64,000 nucleotides of DNA from Komagataeibacter swingsii (GTDB lineage Bacteria > Pseudomonadota > Alphaproteobacteria > Acetobacterales > Acetobacteraceae). The notes beneath the pieces are model-generated. The model ran no database searches. It was given only the letters and a program-made list of their open reading frames with translations, and was not told the DNA's origin. The position numbers and the translations under genes were made by a program. Below are positions 8,165-16,993 of the stretch, one piece after another. The stretch is from the NCBI RefSeq assembly GCF_003207895.1, contig NZ_NKUB01000001.1, positions 1 through 64,000 on the forward strand, written 5' to 3'. Positions within the stretch are counted from its first letter, which is position 1. Each line of letters opens with the position of its first letter.

Positions 8165-8983
8165 ATGCTTGGAAGTCTGCTGATCGTCTTTCGTGAGGTC
8201 ATGGAAGCGGGCCTGATCGTGGGTATCGTGCTGGCCGCGACGCAGGGCATTCCGGGGCGCGGGCGCTGGGTTGCCGGCGGCATTGCGGCGGGTGTGGCGG
8301 GGGCCGCGATCGTCGCCATATTTGCGGGCAGCCTGTCCGCGGCCCTGTCGGGCAACGGGCAGGACGTGTTTTCCGCCACCATCCTGTGCGTCGCGGTGCT
8401 GATGCTGGGCTGGCATACGGTGTGGATGACCCGGCACGGGCGCGAGATGGCGGGGGAGATGAAGTCCCTGGGGGCGGAGGTCGTGTCCGGCGACCGTTCG
8501 CTGGCCGCCATGGCCGTCGTTGTCGCGGTGGCCGTGCTGCGCGAGGGGATGGAGGTCGTGCTGTTCCTGTATGGCATCGCGGTCTCGACCCATTCCGGGC
8601 CGGTGGCCATGCTGACGGGGGGCGGGCTGGGCATCGCGGCGGGGGCGGCGCTGTCGTGGCTGCTGTACCGGGGGCTGATCGTCATCCCGCTCAGCCGCCT
8701 GTTCAGCGTGACGGGACTGCTGATCGCCTTCCTTGCAGCGGGCATGGCCAGCCAGGCGGCGGGCCTGCTGGCGGGTGATGACCTGATCCCCGCCCTTGGC
8801 TACGAGGTGTGGGATACGTCGTGGCTGCTGTCCGATGGCAGCATGGTCGGGCGCGCGGCCAAGGCGCTGCTGGGCTATTCCGACCGGCCCATGGGGGTGC
8901 AGGTCATGACATGGGCGGTGACGCTGGCGGTCATGGTCATCGCGACGCGCCTTGTGCGCAGGCAGCCCAGCCCCCGCGCCTGA
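8165..8983 (+). CDS. FTR1-family iron permease
   Basis: 272 residues with about seven hydrophobic helices. It carries the two RE-x-x-E iron-path motifs of the oxidase-dependent iron transporter family: REVME at 10-14 and REGME near 127-131. Family members (yeast Ftr1, bacterial EfeU, FtrC) move Fe(III)/Fe(II) across the membrane. The cupredoxin gene directly upstream is the likely partner. No peroxidase (EfeB), ferroxidase or ferredoxin-like FtrD gene is adjacent, so the system is either a minimal two-gene version or uses partners elsewhere. It converges with the glycerophosphodiesterase gene, whose stop lies 9 bp away. Confidence 0.92.
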   Translation: MLGSLLIVFREVMEAGLIVGIVLAATQGIPGRGRWVAGGIAAGVAGAAIVAIFAGSLSAALSGNGQDVFSATILCVAVLMLGWHTVWMTRHGREMAGEMKSLGAEVVSGDRSLAAMAVVVAVAVLREGMEVVLFLYGIAVSTHSGPVAMLTGGGLGIAAGAALSWLLYRGLIVIPLSRLFSVTGLLIAFLAAGMASQAAGLLAGDDLIPALGYEVWDTSWLLSDGSMVGRAAKALLGYSDRPMGVQVMTWAVTLAVMVIATRLVRRQPSPRA

Positions 8984-8992
8984 TGGGGGTGC

Positions 8993-10096
8993 CTAGCCGC
9001 GCAGGGCAAGGCGGCCGATGGCGGGATCATCGGTAAAGAAACCATCCAGCCCCAGGTCAAGGTAGTGCCGGATTTCCGCGACCGATCCCCGCGGGTTGCG
9101 GGCATTGTCGCCTGCGTCGCTGCGCAGGTGCGCGGGCAGGAAGCAGTTTTCGGGCCGGAAGGTGTAGGAATGCACCAGCAGGCCCGCATGGTGCGCGTCC
9201 TCTATCAGCGATGTCGGCGCGCCCCAAGCCCCGGCTGCGTCACGCGGTATGATGTCGGCATTGGACGGGCCGATCACATCCGCATACTCCCGCACGCGGC
9301 GTAAGCCCCCGGCTGTCATGAGGTCACCAAAGGTGAGTGGCGTGGCCGTGCCCACCGTGTCGGGAACGTGTTCGGTGCGTTCCCCCAAAAGCAGCATCAG
9401 GCGCGCCTGCGTGTTGATCGCCTGCACCTGCCCGTGCAGCCGCCGCAGGGGGCTGATTTCAAAGGACTGGACCTCCAGCGGGCAGTAGCGGGTGTATTCG
9501 TGGGCGGCGATGGCGCGCAGGAATGTCTCTTCCGGCGCAAAGCCAAGCTGGTGGAAATGGGTGGCGTTCTTGATTTCGGGTATCAGCCCGATCATGCGGC
9601 CACGGGTTGCGGCTTCGGCCGCGACGAAATCGATGATTTCCTCGAAGGTCGGAATGTCGAAATGCCCGTCATGGCGCGTGTTGGCCGGGCGTATGTCAGG
9701 CAGGCGTTCACGCGCGCGCAGGGTCTTGAGTTCGGCCAGCGTGAAATCCGTGGTGAACCAGCCGGTTACGGTTGCGCCGTCAATGGTCTGCGTGCGTCGG
9801 CGCGCGGCGAATTCCGGGTGGCTGGCGACATCCGTGGTGCCGGTGATATGGCTTTCGTGGCGGGCGACCAGCACGCCATCCTTTGTCGGTACAAGGTCGG
9901 GTTCGATATAATCGGCCCCATCCGCGATCGCCCTGGCATAGGCGGCCAGCGTATGTTCGGGACGCAGGGCGGATGCGCCACGATGCGCCATGACGCAGGG
10001 CAGGGGCACCAGCGCGGCGGCGGCGAAAGTGCGGCGTGTCGTCATGGCCGCGATGCCCGACAGGATGCCCGTCATGGTCTGTCTGCGTGTCGGCAT
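8993..10096 (-). CDS. Glycerophosphodiester phosphodiesterase (GlpQ type)
   Basis: 367 residues if the ATG at 10096 is used; other in-frame starts are TTG 10126 and ATGs 10075 and 10045, and none has a good ribosome site. The N-terminus has TRRTFAAAAL, which looks like a Tat or Sec export signal though it is short before the catalytic domain. The domain begins MAHRGAS with the catalytic HRG and continues PEHT and EPDLVPTKDGVLVARHE, giving the conserved His-Glu-Asp-His set of the GDPD family, and ends with DGFFTDDP. It would hydrolyse glycerophosphodiesters to glycerol-3-phosphate and an alcohol, in the periplasm if exported. No glpT-like transporter is adjacent. Confidence 0.92.
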   Translation of the reverse strand: MPTRRQTMTGILSGIAAMTTRRTFAAAALVPLPCVMAHRGASALRPEHTLAAYARAIADGADYIEPDLVPTKDGVLVARHESHITGTTDVASHPEFAARRRTQTIDGATVTGWFTTDFTLAELKTLRARERLPDIRPANTRHDGHFDIPTFEEIIDFVAAEAATRGRMIGLIPEIKNATHFHQLGFAPEETFLRAIAAHEYTRYCPLEVQSFEISPLRRLHGQVQAINTQARLMLLLGERTEHVPDTVGTATPLTFGDLMTAGGLRRVREYADVIGPSNADIIPRDAAGAWGAPTSLIEDAHHAGLLVHSYTFRPENCFLPAHLRSDAGDNARNPRGSVAEIRHYLDLGLDGFFTDDPAIGRLALRG

Positions 10097-10179
10097 GGGT
10101 TCGTGTTCCGGCCTGTTGCATGGCAACAGTCAGGGAAGATCACGTGTAGCGCAATGGGGTTTCTGATGTCATGGCCCAT

Positions 10180-10207
10180 GCCGGATGCCGGATGCCGGAT
10201 GCCGGAT
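10180..10207. repeat. Four tandem GCCGGAT heptamers
   Basis: Four exact head-to-tail copies of GCCGGAT lie in the gap between the glycerophosphodiesterase and the dehydrogenase operon. A seven-base unit could change copy number by slippage. It is about 85 bp upstream of the chosen glycerophosphodiesterase start and about 450 bp upstream of the dehydrogenase small-subunit gene. No coding role is apparent. Confidence 0.9.
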
Positions 10208-10662
10208 GCGGGACGCCTGCGGGACGGGCATGCGTCGCCGGGGCATGGGCGCATGCGCGCGGCGGGTGATGCCCTGCCGCCGGAGGGGGAGGGGCATATC
10301 GACGGTTCCGGCCTGAATCAGGGGGCGCGGGCATCCCGTCGCGGGCAAGTAATGATGCGGGACATATGCATGTTTATCATGCCCCGTGGGGTATTGTTCC
10401 CGCCGCTGTGGCATTCCGCATGGGATGGCGTAAATGATACGTGACCGGCTTTGCCCCAGGCGGCATATCAAAACATGTCTGTATAGCAGTTTCGCCGTTT
10501 TTACTCGCTGAACGTGAATCTGCTATACGTTAAGCTGGGAGTATAAAAGGTTGCGGACCCGGCGTAAGTGGCGGTATCGGTGGTGTCATTATTGCATCCC
10601 GCATGGTCATGCCTGTTTCCCGGCATTCCTGCTGGACCAACATGCATGAGAGGCGACGCCAG
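10208..10662 (+). promoter_or_regulatory. Leader and promoter region of the first dehydrogenase operon, with a spaced inverted repeat
   Basis: This gap of over 400 bp holds no convincing gene. Its clearest element is a 9-bp inverted repeat, GTATAGCAG (10481-10489) and CTGCTATAC (10520-10528), separated by 30 bp (39 bp, nearly four helical turns, from start to start). A TATAAA at 10542-10547 could be the -10. The arms would then lie just upstream of and over the -35 region, as expected for a looping or dimer-of-dimers operator. The regulator is unknown. Confidence 0.4.
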
Positions 10663-11280
10663 ATGGCTGCAGACCAGCCCAGTTTTCCCACCAGTATCCA
10701 CCTGTCCACCCCCAATGCCATACGGATGAACCGCGCGCTGCGCATGTCGCGTCGCGACATGCTGCTGGGTGCGATGGGGGCCGCCGCCGTGGTACTGGGC
10801 GCGGGCCGGGGCATCGCCGCAACCCCCGAGGCGGAAGATACGGTCGCGCCGCTGTTCCTTGCGCTGTCGCACCGCCTGACCGACCGGGATGCGCTTGATG
10901 CCCGTATCAGCAGCGCGCTGTACGCCCGTATCGTCAAGGCGACGCCCGCACGCCGCGACCAGATCCAGAAGCTGCATGACCTGATGGCGGGCGGCAAATT
11001 CGACAGCGCGCGCGAACTGGCCAAGGCGGCCGAACATGCCGATCCCGTGTTCAAGGATGTCATCCACGACATCATGACGGCCTGGTACCGTGGCGTCGCG
11101 GATGAAAAGGTGGTCGTGTACCGCTCGGCCCTGATGTTCGACATCACCAAGGATGCCATCTACCCCAAGACCTACGCCGCGGGCGGGCCGTTCTACTGGA
11201 CCCAGACCCCACCGGAAGTGGCCGTTCCAACTGGCGAACCTGCCCTTTCGCCTTCGAAATTCGTTGTAGAACCCACCTGA
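10663..11280 (+). CDS. Membrane-bound sugar/polyol dehydrogenase, small subunit (Tat-exported)
   Basis: 205 residues from ATG 10663, preceded by AGAGG at 9 bases. A twin-arginine signal SRRDMLLGAMG near 29-40 is followed by a hydrophobic run and AAT. The mature part resembles the small subunits of fructose and sorbitol dehydrogenases of acetic acid bacteria, with SALYARIVKA and a C-terminal YPKTYAAGGPFYWTQTPP stretch typical of this group. In these complexes the small subunit carries the Tat signal and takes the folded flavoprotein across the membrane. It is followed at 17 bp by the flavoprotein and then the cytochrome: the S-L-C order of sldSLC and gndSLC operons. Exact substrate unknown. 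Confidence 0.85.
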   Translation: MAADQPSFPTSIHLSTPNAIRMNRALRMSRRDMLLGAMGAAAVVLGAGRGIAATPEAEDTVAPLFLALSHRLTDRDALDARISSALYARIVKATPARRDQIQKLHDLMAGGKFDSARELAKAAEHADPVFKDVIHDIMTAWYRGVADEKVVVYRSALMFDITKDAIYPKTYAAGGPFYWTQTPPEVAVPTGEPALSPSKFVVEPT

Positions 11281-11297
11281 TATCCGGAGCATCCCCC

Positions 11298-12935
11298 ATG
11301 CCTTCCGAACAAGACCTTTCCGCTGACGTCGTGATCGTCGGATCCGGCGTCGCCGGCAGTTCCATTGCCAATGAACTGGCGCGCGCGGGTATTTCCGTCA
11401 TCGTGCTGGAAGCCGGCCCCCGTGTCGACCGCCAGCATTTTGTCGATAATTTCCGCAATCTGGAAAACAAGCCTTCCTATCAGGGGCCGTTTCCCTGCGT
11501 GCCGTGGGCCGAACATCCGCCCAACCAGATCACGCCCAACAAATACCTGCACACCACCGGGCCGGACGCCGAAGCCTACCAGCAGGTCTACCTGCGCATG
11601 ATGGGCGGCACGACATGGCACTGGGCCGGGTGCGCGTGGCGTTACCTGCCGTCGGATTTCGAACTGAAGACCCGTTATGGGCAGGGCCGTGACTGGGCGC
11701 TGAAATATGACGACCTTGAGCCGTTCTATTACCAGGCCGAGGTGATGATGGGCGTCTGTGGCCCGGACCCGGCGGTGGAAGACCTGGGTTCGCCGCGCAG
11801 GCAGCCCTATCCCATGGACGCGCTGCCCATTTCCTATGCGGCGGAACAGTTTCGCAACCTGATCCGGGAAAAGACCCCGTACCGTGTCGTGCATGAACCG
11901 CAGGCCCGCAACACGCGGCCCTATGACAACCGCCCGACCTGCGAGGGACATAACAACTGCATGCCGATCTGCCCCATCGGGGCGATGTATAACGGCAGCT
12001 ATTCCGTCTATCATGCCGAAGCGGCGGGGGCGAAGTTCGTGCCCAACGCGGTGGTGTACCGGATCGAGCGTGACAGCGCGAACAAGCGCGTGACGGCGGT
12101 GCATTATTACGATCCCGACAAGGGATCGCACCGTGTGACCGGCAAGTATTTCGTCATCGCGGCGCACTGCATCGAGACCGCGAAGCTCATGCTGTACTCG
12201 GCTGATGAACAGAGTCCCGACGGCATCGCCAACAGTTCCGGCCATGTCGGTCGCAACATGATGGACCATACCGGCGTACAGGTGACGTTCATCAGTGGTG
12301 ACAAGGCGCTGTGGCCCGGCCGTGGCCCGCTGGAAACCAACGTGATCGACAATTTCCGCGATGGGGACTGGCGCAACGAACGGGGCGCGTACCTGGTGCA
12401 CATGGTGGATGACAACCAGGTGGACCTGGCTACCGCGCTGGCCATTTCCAAGGGATATGTCGGACGCGAACTGGAGGAGCAGATCCGCTATCTTGCTTCC
12501 CATACCGTGCGGCTGTTCAGCCATAACGAAGGGCTGGCCGATCCGGACAACCGGCTGACCCTGAGCGCCACGTACAAGGACGCGCTGGGCATTCCCCACC
12601 CGGAAGTCTACTACAAGCTGCCTGAATACACGGTGAAAAGCTGCGACCACACCCGCGGCCTGTTCAAGGACCTGATCGGTCTCATGCATGGCACGGACGA
12701 GCAGTGGACACCGGGCTACTTCCCGCAGGACCATCCCGCCGGCAGCACCATCATGGGCACTGACCCCAAGGATTCCGTGGTCGACGGCTTCTGCCGCACA
12801 CATGACCATGAAAACCTGTTCATCGCGAGTTCGTCCGTCTTTTCATCGGTCGGAACCGGCAACATCACCCTGACGGTTGCAGCACTTGCCTTGCGTGTTG
12901 CCGATACACTTAAAAAAGAACTGACCCATGCCTGA
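11298..12935 (+). CDS. FAD-dependent dehydrogenase large subunit, sorbitol/fructose dehydrogenase type
   Basis: 545 residues, GMC oxidoreductase family, very close in length and motifs to fructose dehydrogenase subunit I (about 544). The dinucleotide-binding motif VVIVGSGVAGS lies at 10-20 and GGTTWHWAG near 108. A Cys cluster CEGHNNCMPICPIGAMY (C215, C221, C225) corresponds to the iron-sulfur site of the fructose dehydrogenase large subunit. The C-terminal GMC motif is present (HPAGSTIMG, then SSSVFSSVGTGNITLT, where related enzymes have a similar Asn-Thr ending). It has no export signal, so it would leave with the Tat-bearing small subunit. The substrate could be sorbitol, fructose or another polyol or keto sugar; sequence reading cannot decide. 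Confidence 0.85.
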   Translation: MPSEQDLSADVVIVGSGVAGSSIANELARAGISVIVLEAGPRVDRQHFVDNFRNLENKPSYQGPFPCVPWAEHPPNQITPNKYLHTTGPDAEAYQQVYLRMMGGTTWHWAGCAWRYLPSDFELKTRYGQGRDWALKYDDLEPFYYQAEVMMGVCGPDPAVEDLGSPRRQPYPMDALPISYAAEQFRNLIREKTPYRVVHEPQARNTRPYDNRPTCEGHNNCMPICPIGAMYNGSYSVYHAEAAGAKFVPNAVVYRIERDSANKRVTAVHYYDPDKGSHRVTGKYFVIAAHCIETAKLMLYSADEQSPDGIANSSGHVGRNMMDHTGVQVTFISGDKALWPGRGPLETNVIDNFRDGDWRNERGAYLVHMVDDNQVDLATALAISKGYVGRELEEQIRYLASHTVRLFSHNEGLADPDNRLTLSATYKDALGIPHPEVYYKLPEYTVKSCDHTRGLFKDLIGLMHGTDEQWTPGYFPQDHPAGSTIMGTDPKDSVVDGFCRTHDHENLFIASSSVFSSVGTGNITLTVAALALRVADTLKKELTHA

Positions 12936-14340
12936 CGTCAAACGCAAGATCCTGTGGTCGGTTCTGGTCACGGGCACGGCCCTTGCTTCCCTATCCGCAA
13001 CGCCGGCGCAGGCGGATGAGCCTTCACCGCCCCCCGCGTCGGCTCCGGCTCCGGCTCCAACCCCGGCTCCGGTCCCGGCGGCCGCGCCATCGGTGCCTGC
13101 ATCGGCCGATCCTTCGGCAGCGCTTATGGCGCGCGGCGAATATATCGCGACGGCCGGTGACTGTGTCGCCTGCCATACCACGCCGGGGGGCAGGCCCTTT
13201 GCCGGGGGGCTGCGCATCACCACGCCCATGGGCGATGTCGTTTCAACCAACATCACCCCCGACCCCGACCATGGCATCGGGAAATATACGGAAGAGGATT
13301 TTGAAAAGGCCGTGCGCCACGGCGTGCGTCGTGACGGCAGCCGCCTTTATCCCGCAATGCCATATGTTTCCTATTCCGGCATGACGGATGACGACGTGAA
13401 GGCCATGTATGCCTGGTTCATGCATGGGGTGAAGCCGGTGGCCGTAACGCCGCCGGTGACGGAACTGAACTTTCCCGCCAACCTGCGCATCACCATGGCG
13501 GTGTGGAACCTCGTCGCGGGCAGCGTCACCCCGGAAACCGGGGATTCCGCCACGTATGACAAGATGCGTCGTGGCAAGTACCTGGCCAATGCCCTTGAAC
13601 ATTGCGGCACCTGCCATACGCCGCGCAACATGATGCTGAGCGAGAAGGAAGACAGCTTCCTTGCCGGTGCGCCCCTGCTGGGCTGGTATGCGCCCAATAT
13701 CACGTCAAGCAAGACAAGCGGCATCGGTAACTGGAGCGAGGATAACCTTGTCACCTATCTCAAGACCGGCCATGTCGCCGGGCTGAGCCAGGCTGCGGGT
13801 CCGATGGGCGAGGCGGTGGAGCACAGCACTAGCCACCTGACCGATGATGACCTGCATGCCCTTGCCGCCTACATCCTTCAGGTTCCGGCCAAGGAAGACG
13901 AGGCCGAGCATGGCCCGCGTGAAGGATTCGGGCAGGCGCTTGACGCGCCGGATATGCGTTCGGGCGAACTGACACGGATCGACAAGCTTGATGAAATGAC
14001 CGGCCCGCATATTTATGATGCGAACTGTGCGGCCTGTCATGGGGGGAACGGTGCGGGCACCAGTGACCATTATGCGCCGTCGCTGTTCCATAATTCGGTT
14101 GTGGGGTCCGCGCATCCGGATGACCTGATCATGACGGTTCTCAACGGTGTGGACCGGACGGCAGGTGGCCTGCATGCCTACATGCCCGGTTTTGACCATG
14201 ATTCCGACGTGCAGCGCCTGAGCAATACCGAGATCGCCGCACTGGTCAATTACGTGACCGCCACGTTCGGCAGTGGTGACCATGGGGTGACTGCGGATCA
14301 GGTTGAAAAGATGCGCAAGCAGCTACCCAAGACGCCGTAA
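12928..14340 (+). CDS. Tri-heme cytochrome c subunit of the first dehydrogenase
   Basis: 470 residues, overlapping the end of the large-subunit gene by 8 bp. A signal peptide (about 1-29) is followed by a Pro-Ala linker with PAPAP repeats (about 34-65), then three c-type heme motifs: CVACH at 79, CGTCH at 226 and CAACH at 367. This is the standard cytochrome subunit of acetic acid bacterial SLC dehydrogenases, passing electrons from FAD to ubiquinone in the membrane. The Pro-Ala linker is longer than in the second cytochrome (52459-53829), which has none. Confidence 0.9.
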   Translation: MPDVKRKILWSVLVTGTALASLSATPAQADEPSPPPASAPAPAPTPAPVPAAAPSVPASADPSAALMARGEYIATAGDCVACHTTPGGRPFAGGLRITTPMGDVVSTNITPDPDHGIGKYTEEDFEKAVRHGVRRDGSRLYPAMPYVSYSGMTDDDVKAMYAWFMHGVKPVAVTPPVTELNFPANLRITMAVWNLVAGSVTPETGDSATYDKMRRGKYLANALEHCGTCHTPRNMMLSEKEDSFLAGAPLLGWYAPNITSSKTSGIGNWSEDNLVTYLKTGHVAGLSQAAGPMGEAVEHSTSHLTDDDLHALAAYILQVPAKEDEAEHGPREGFGQALDAPDMRSGELTRIDKLDEMTGPHIYDANCAACHGGNGAGTSDHYAPSLFHNSVVGSAHPDDLIMTVLNGVDRTAGGLHAYMPGFDHDSDVQRLSNTEIAALVNYVTATFGSGDHGVTADQVEKMRKQLPKTP

Positions 14341-14347
14341 CAGGATA

Positions 14348-14410
14348 CGAAATCCCGGCAGGCCCGATTACGCTGCATGATATGGCGCAGTAAGGGTTGC
14401 CGGGGTTTCG
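14348..14410 (+). terminator. Large stem-loop after the dehydrogenase operon
   Basis: Arms CGAAATCCCGGCA (14348-14360) and TGCCGGGGTTTCG (14398-14410) pair over 13 bp with one G-U pair. An inner CTGC/GCAG stem lies in the loop. It begins 8 bp after the cytochrome stop. No clear U tract follows, so it may protect the 3' end or work as a weak terminator. Confidence 0.5.
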
Positions 14411-14807
14411 CTGTTTATCTGCAGCAAAAAAACATCGCCTCGGAATGTTGTTTCAAAGCAATAGATTGGTTAAGGACAGTAAAATTGTGCTGCCTTTTTT
14501 CAGGAAGGCAGTGTTTTTCGAAGCTTTTTGAAAAAAGCTTCACCAAAAACTTTCTTATGATTGTAGGATATTTCCTGATCCATACATTACGTGATCCACG
14601 CAAAAAGCACACCGTAATACAGGACTGTTCCTGATAGTCTGCTTGCCTGTGGTTGTTTTGTAAATGGATGAGCGACGTTGCCCTGTGGTGCGCATGAACC
14701 GTGTATTTCATGGGGCGGGAAGCATCCGTTTTATGTAACCGGAGAAGTTTTACATAAACCGGAAACGGATGATTATTCTGTATTGTAGATAAACAGGGGA
14801 ATCAAGG
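14411..14807. other. Intergenic region with repeat R2 and an inverted repeat
   Basis: No gene is evident between the cytochrome stop and the aldehyde dehydrogenase hairpins. Besides repeat R2 (listed separately), an imperfect inverted repeat spans 14726-14768: TTTATGTAA (14730-14738) and TTACATAAA (14750-14758), flanked by CCGTTT and AAACGG. It could form a stem in RNA or be a protein site. Confidence 0.5.
14471..14560 (+). repeat. Dispersed hairpin repeat, copy R2
   Basis: Same orientation as R1: a hairpin CTGCCTTTTTT/AGGAAGGCAG (14490-14511), then CGAAGCTTTTTG/AAAAAAGCTTC (14519-14541), then ACCAAAAACTTTCTTATGA. The AT-rich outer ends are poorly preserved, so this copy is shorter. Confidence 0.75.
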
Positions 14808-14886
14808 TGTCTGGCGAAAGGCTGCCAGACAGGCCACCGGCTGCCCTGCGGGCCAGCCAGTGGCGCGGCCTGTGTTCATCAGGCCG
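14808..14886 (-). terminator. Three consecutive hairpins after the aldehyde dehydrogenase gene
   Basis: Stem 1: TGTCTGGC/GCCAGACA (14808-14815, 14824-14831). Stem 2: CCACCGGCTG/CAGCCAGTGG with one mismatch (about 14833-14862). Stem 3: GCGGCCTG/CAGGCCGC (about 14864-14886). They lie just past the minus-strand stop at 14908. None has a strong U tract, so termination here may depend on several weak stems or on Rho. Confidence 0.5.
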
Positions 14887-14907
14887 CGTGTCCGGATACT
14901 TGCCCGA

Positions 14908-16299
14908 TCAGAACGGGGCGTCGATGTCCACCACGTCGATCAGCTTGTGATTGACGAATTCCTTGATGCCAAGGCCGATCAGTTCGCGGCCGTAGCCCGA
15001 ACGGGCGACACCGCCGAAGGGCAGGTCGGCCTTCACCATGGTCGGGTGGTTGACGTACACCATGCCGGTATAGATCTGCTCGGCCACCTTCACGCCGCGC
15101 TGGGTATCGCGCGTAAAGACAGCGCCGCCCAGGCCGTAGGGGGAGTCATTGGCAATGCGGATGGCGTCCGCATCATCCTTCGCGCGGTACAGCTGGGTGA
15201 CCGGGCCGAAGAATTCCCAGTGACGGGCTTCGTTGTCCTTGTGCAGGTTGGTCATCAGCATCGGGCGGAAGAATGCACCCTTGTTGGGAACCGGCGCGCC
15301 GATGGTCTCAACAACCGCACCATGCTTCTTGGCTTCCTCAACCTGCGCCATCAGGTCATCAGCCGCCTTCTGCGATGACAGCGGCGCCAGCGTGGTGGAC
15401 GGGTCCATCGGGTCGCCAGCCTTCAGTTCGGCCACGCCCTTCTTGTACAGTTCGACAAATTTGTCATAGATCGCGTCAGCCACGATCAGGCGCTTGGCGG
15501 ATACGCAGACCTGGCCGGCATTCCAGTGGCGACCGAACACGGCCCACTTCACGGTCTTTTCCAGGTCGGCGTCATCCAGCACGATAAAGGCGTCGGAACC
15601 GCCCAGTTCCATGGTGGACTTCTTCAGCGCCTTGGCCGCGACACCCGCAATGATGGTGCCGGCGCCTTCGGAACCGGTCAGGGCAACACCGCATACGCGC
15701 GGGTCGCTCAGGATCATTTCCGTATGGTGGCGTGCGGCATACAGGTTGCGGAACCCACCCTTGGGCAGGCCGGCTTCCGCCATCAGGCTGTCGAAGGCGG
15801 CGGCGCACTGCGGCACGTTGGAGGCATGCTTGAGCAGCACCGTGTTACCAGCCGAAAGCTGCGGCGCGATGATGCGGGCGATCTGGTAGTACGGGAAGTT
15901 CCACGGCTCGATGGCGAAGACGATGCCCTGCGGCTGGTGGATCAGGATGGCGTCGCCTTCCTTCGGGTCCGCGACCGGCAGCTTTTCGGGCGCCAGCAGG
16001 CGCTCGGCATGTGTCGCGTAATATTCAAAGATTTCCGCCGACAGGATGGTCTCGGCCTTCGCCTCGGCGAAGGTCTTGCCCATTTCCAGCGTCGCCAGGC
16101 GGGCGTATTTGTCGATGTCGCGGCGCAGGATCCGGCCTGCCGCCGTCATGACCTTCGCGCGTTCGGCAAAGGATGTATGCCGCCATGTCTTGAAAACGTC
16201 ATATGCTTCGGTCAGTGCGGCCTGGACTTCCTGATCCGTGGCATTGGGGAACGTTTCGAGCGTTTCACCAGTATAGGGGTTGGTCGTAGCGTAAGCCAT
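14908..16299 (-). CDS. NAD(P)-dependent succinate-semialdehyde/aldehyde dehydrogenase
   Basis: 463 residues from ATG 16299 (GAGGAAC upstream). Cytosolic aldehyde dehydrogenase fold with EPWNFPYYQ near 142, the cofactor-binding GSEGAG, the general base Glu in MELGGSD and the catalytic Cys in NAGQVCVSAKR. The overall spacing is that of the GabD-like clade that often lacks about 20 N-terminal residues and is annotated as succinate-semialdehyde dehydrogenase. In acetic acid bacteria such enzymes may serve 2-oxoglutarate/4-aminobutyrate routes or detoxify aldehydes made from alcohols. The substrate is not readable from sequence. nsrR lies 239 bp upstream on the same strand, too far for certain cotranscription. 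Confidence 0.88.
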   Translation of the reverse strand: MAYATTNPYTGETLETFPNATDQEVQAALTEAYDVFKTWRHTSFAERAKVMTAAGRILRRDIDKYARLATLEMGKTFAEAKAETILSAEIFEYYATHAERLLAPEKLPVADPKEGDAILIHQPQGIVFAIEPWNFPYYQIARIIAPQLSAGNTVLLKHASNVPQCAAAFDSLMAEAGLPKGGFRNLYAARHHTEMILSDPRVCGVALTGSEGAGTIIAGVAAKALKKSTMELGGSDAFIVLDDADLEKTVKWAVFGRHWNAGQVCVSAKRLIVADAIYDKFVELYKKGVAELKAGDPMDPSTTLAPLSSQKAADDLMAQVEEAKKHGAVVETIGAPVPNKGAFFRPMLMTNLHKDNEARHWEFFGPVTQLYRAKDDADAIRIANDSPYGLGGAVFTRDTQRGVKVAEQIYTGMVYVNHPTMVKADLPFGGVARSGYGRELIGLGIKEFVNHKLIDVVDIDAPF

Positions 16300-16538
16300 T
16301 GGCAGTAGGTTCCTCAGAGTTTCGTCAAGAAGTATATATTTCACCGGCAGGCGTGCAAGAATCGTTTCAGGTATCACCAACCCTGGAAACGTGCAAAAAA
16401 TCATTGTCCCGCATGGTTGGGGACTATGCCGGACAGGGGAAAAATGCCGGTTTTCCGGTCTTGTGTCAGCAACCTGCCTCTGCGGGAGTGGAATTGTAAA
16501 ATGGAGTTTATTCCACAACCCCAACGGGCATATGGGTT

Positions 16539-16988
16539 TCAGGCGGACAGGGGACGCGGCAGGCGCTCACGTTCCTTGTCTGTTATGACATCGGCAAGCG
16601 TATAATTGTCCATGACGGCGATGAAGGACCCAAGGGCTTCCCCCAGCACGCCGCGCAGGCGACAGGCATCGGCCAGTACGCAGTTGGCCCGGCCGCCTTC
16701 ATCCATCGGGTGCATGCAGGCGACCAGGGCCATGTCTTCTTCCGTATGGCGCACCACATCGCCCAGCACGATGCTGGCTGCCGGCCGTCCCAGCTTCAGC
16801 CCGCCATTGCGGCCCCGGATGGTTTCGACAAAACCGGCCTGACCCAGCTTGTGGATGATCTTGACAAGATGGTTTTCCGAAATGCCATAGGCCTGCGCCA
16901 CTTCACGGATGGAGGTCAGGCGATCCGTATGGATCCCCAGATAGATCAGTGTCCGCAGGGCGTAGTCTGTATGCAGGGTCAGGCGCAT
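16539..16988 (-). CDS. nsrR: Nitric-oxide-sensing repressor NsrR (Rrf2 family)
   Basis: 149 residues from ATG 16988. The start MRLTLHTDYALRTLIYL and the late motif DNYTLAD are shared with E. coli NsrR. The winged-helix recognition region SENHLVKIIHKLG lies at 37-49, and three Cys (C91, C103, C109) match the ligands of its [2Fe-2S]/[4Fe-4S] cluster. NO attacks the cluster and releases DNA. An NsrR-like palindrome lies 5 bp upstream of the start codon, suggesting autoregulation. The hmp gene 9 kb away has two such sites. IscR-type Rrf2 proteins differ in Cys spacing, so NsrR is preferred. Confidence 0.9.
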   Translation of the reverse strand: MRLTLHTDYALRTLIYLGIHTDRLTSIREVAQAYGISENHLVKIIHKLGQAGFVETIRGRNGGLKLGRPAASIVLGDVVRHTEEDMALVACMHPMDEGGRANCVLADACRLRGVLGEALGSFIAVMDNYTLADVITDKERERLPRPLSA

Positions 16989-16993
16989 GAAAG

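Noticed and set aside
11193-12809. 538-codon minus-strand open frame over the first GMC dehydrogenase
   Set aside because: Antisense to a clear FAD-dependent dehydrogenase and without any recognisable motif.
14377-14634. 85-codon plus-strand frame after the first cytochrome gene
   Set aside because: It runs straight through repeat R2 and has no family likeness, ribosome site or coding-like codon use.
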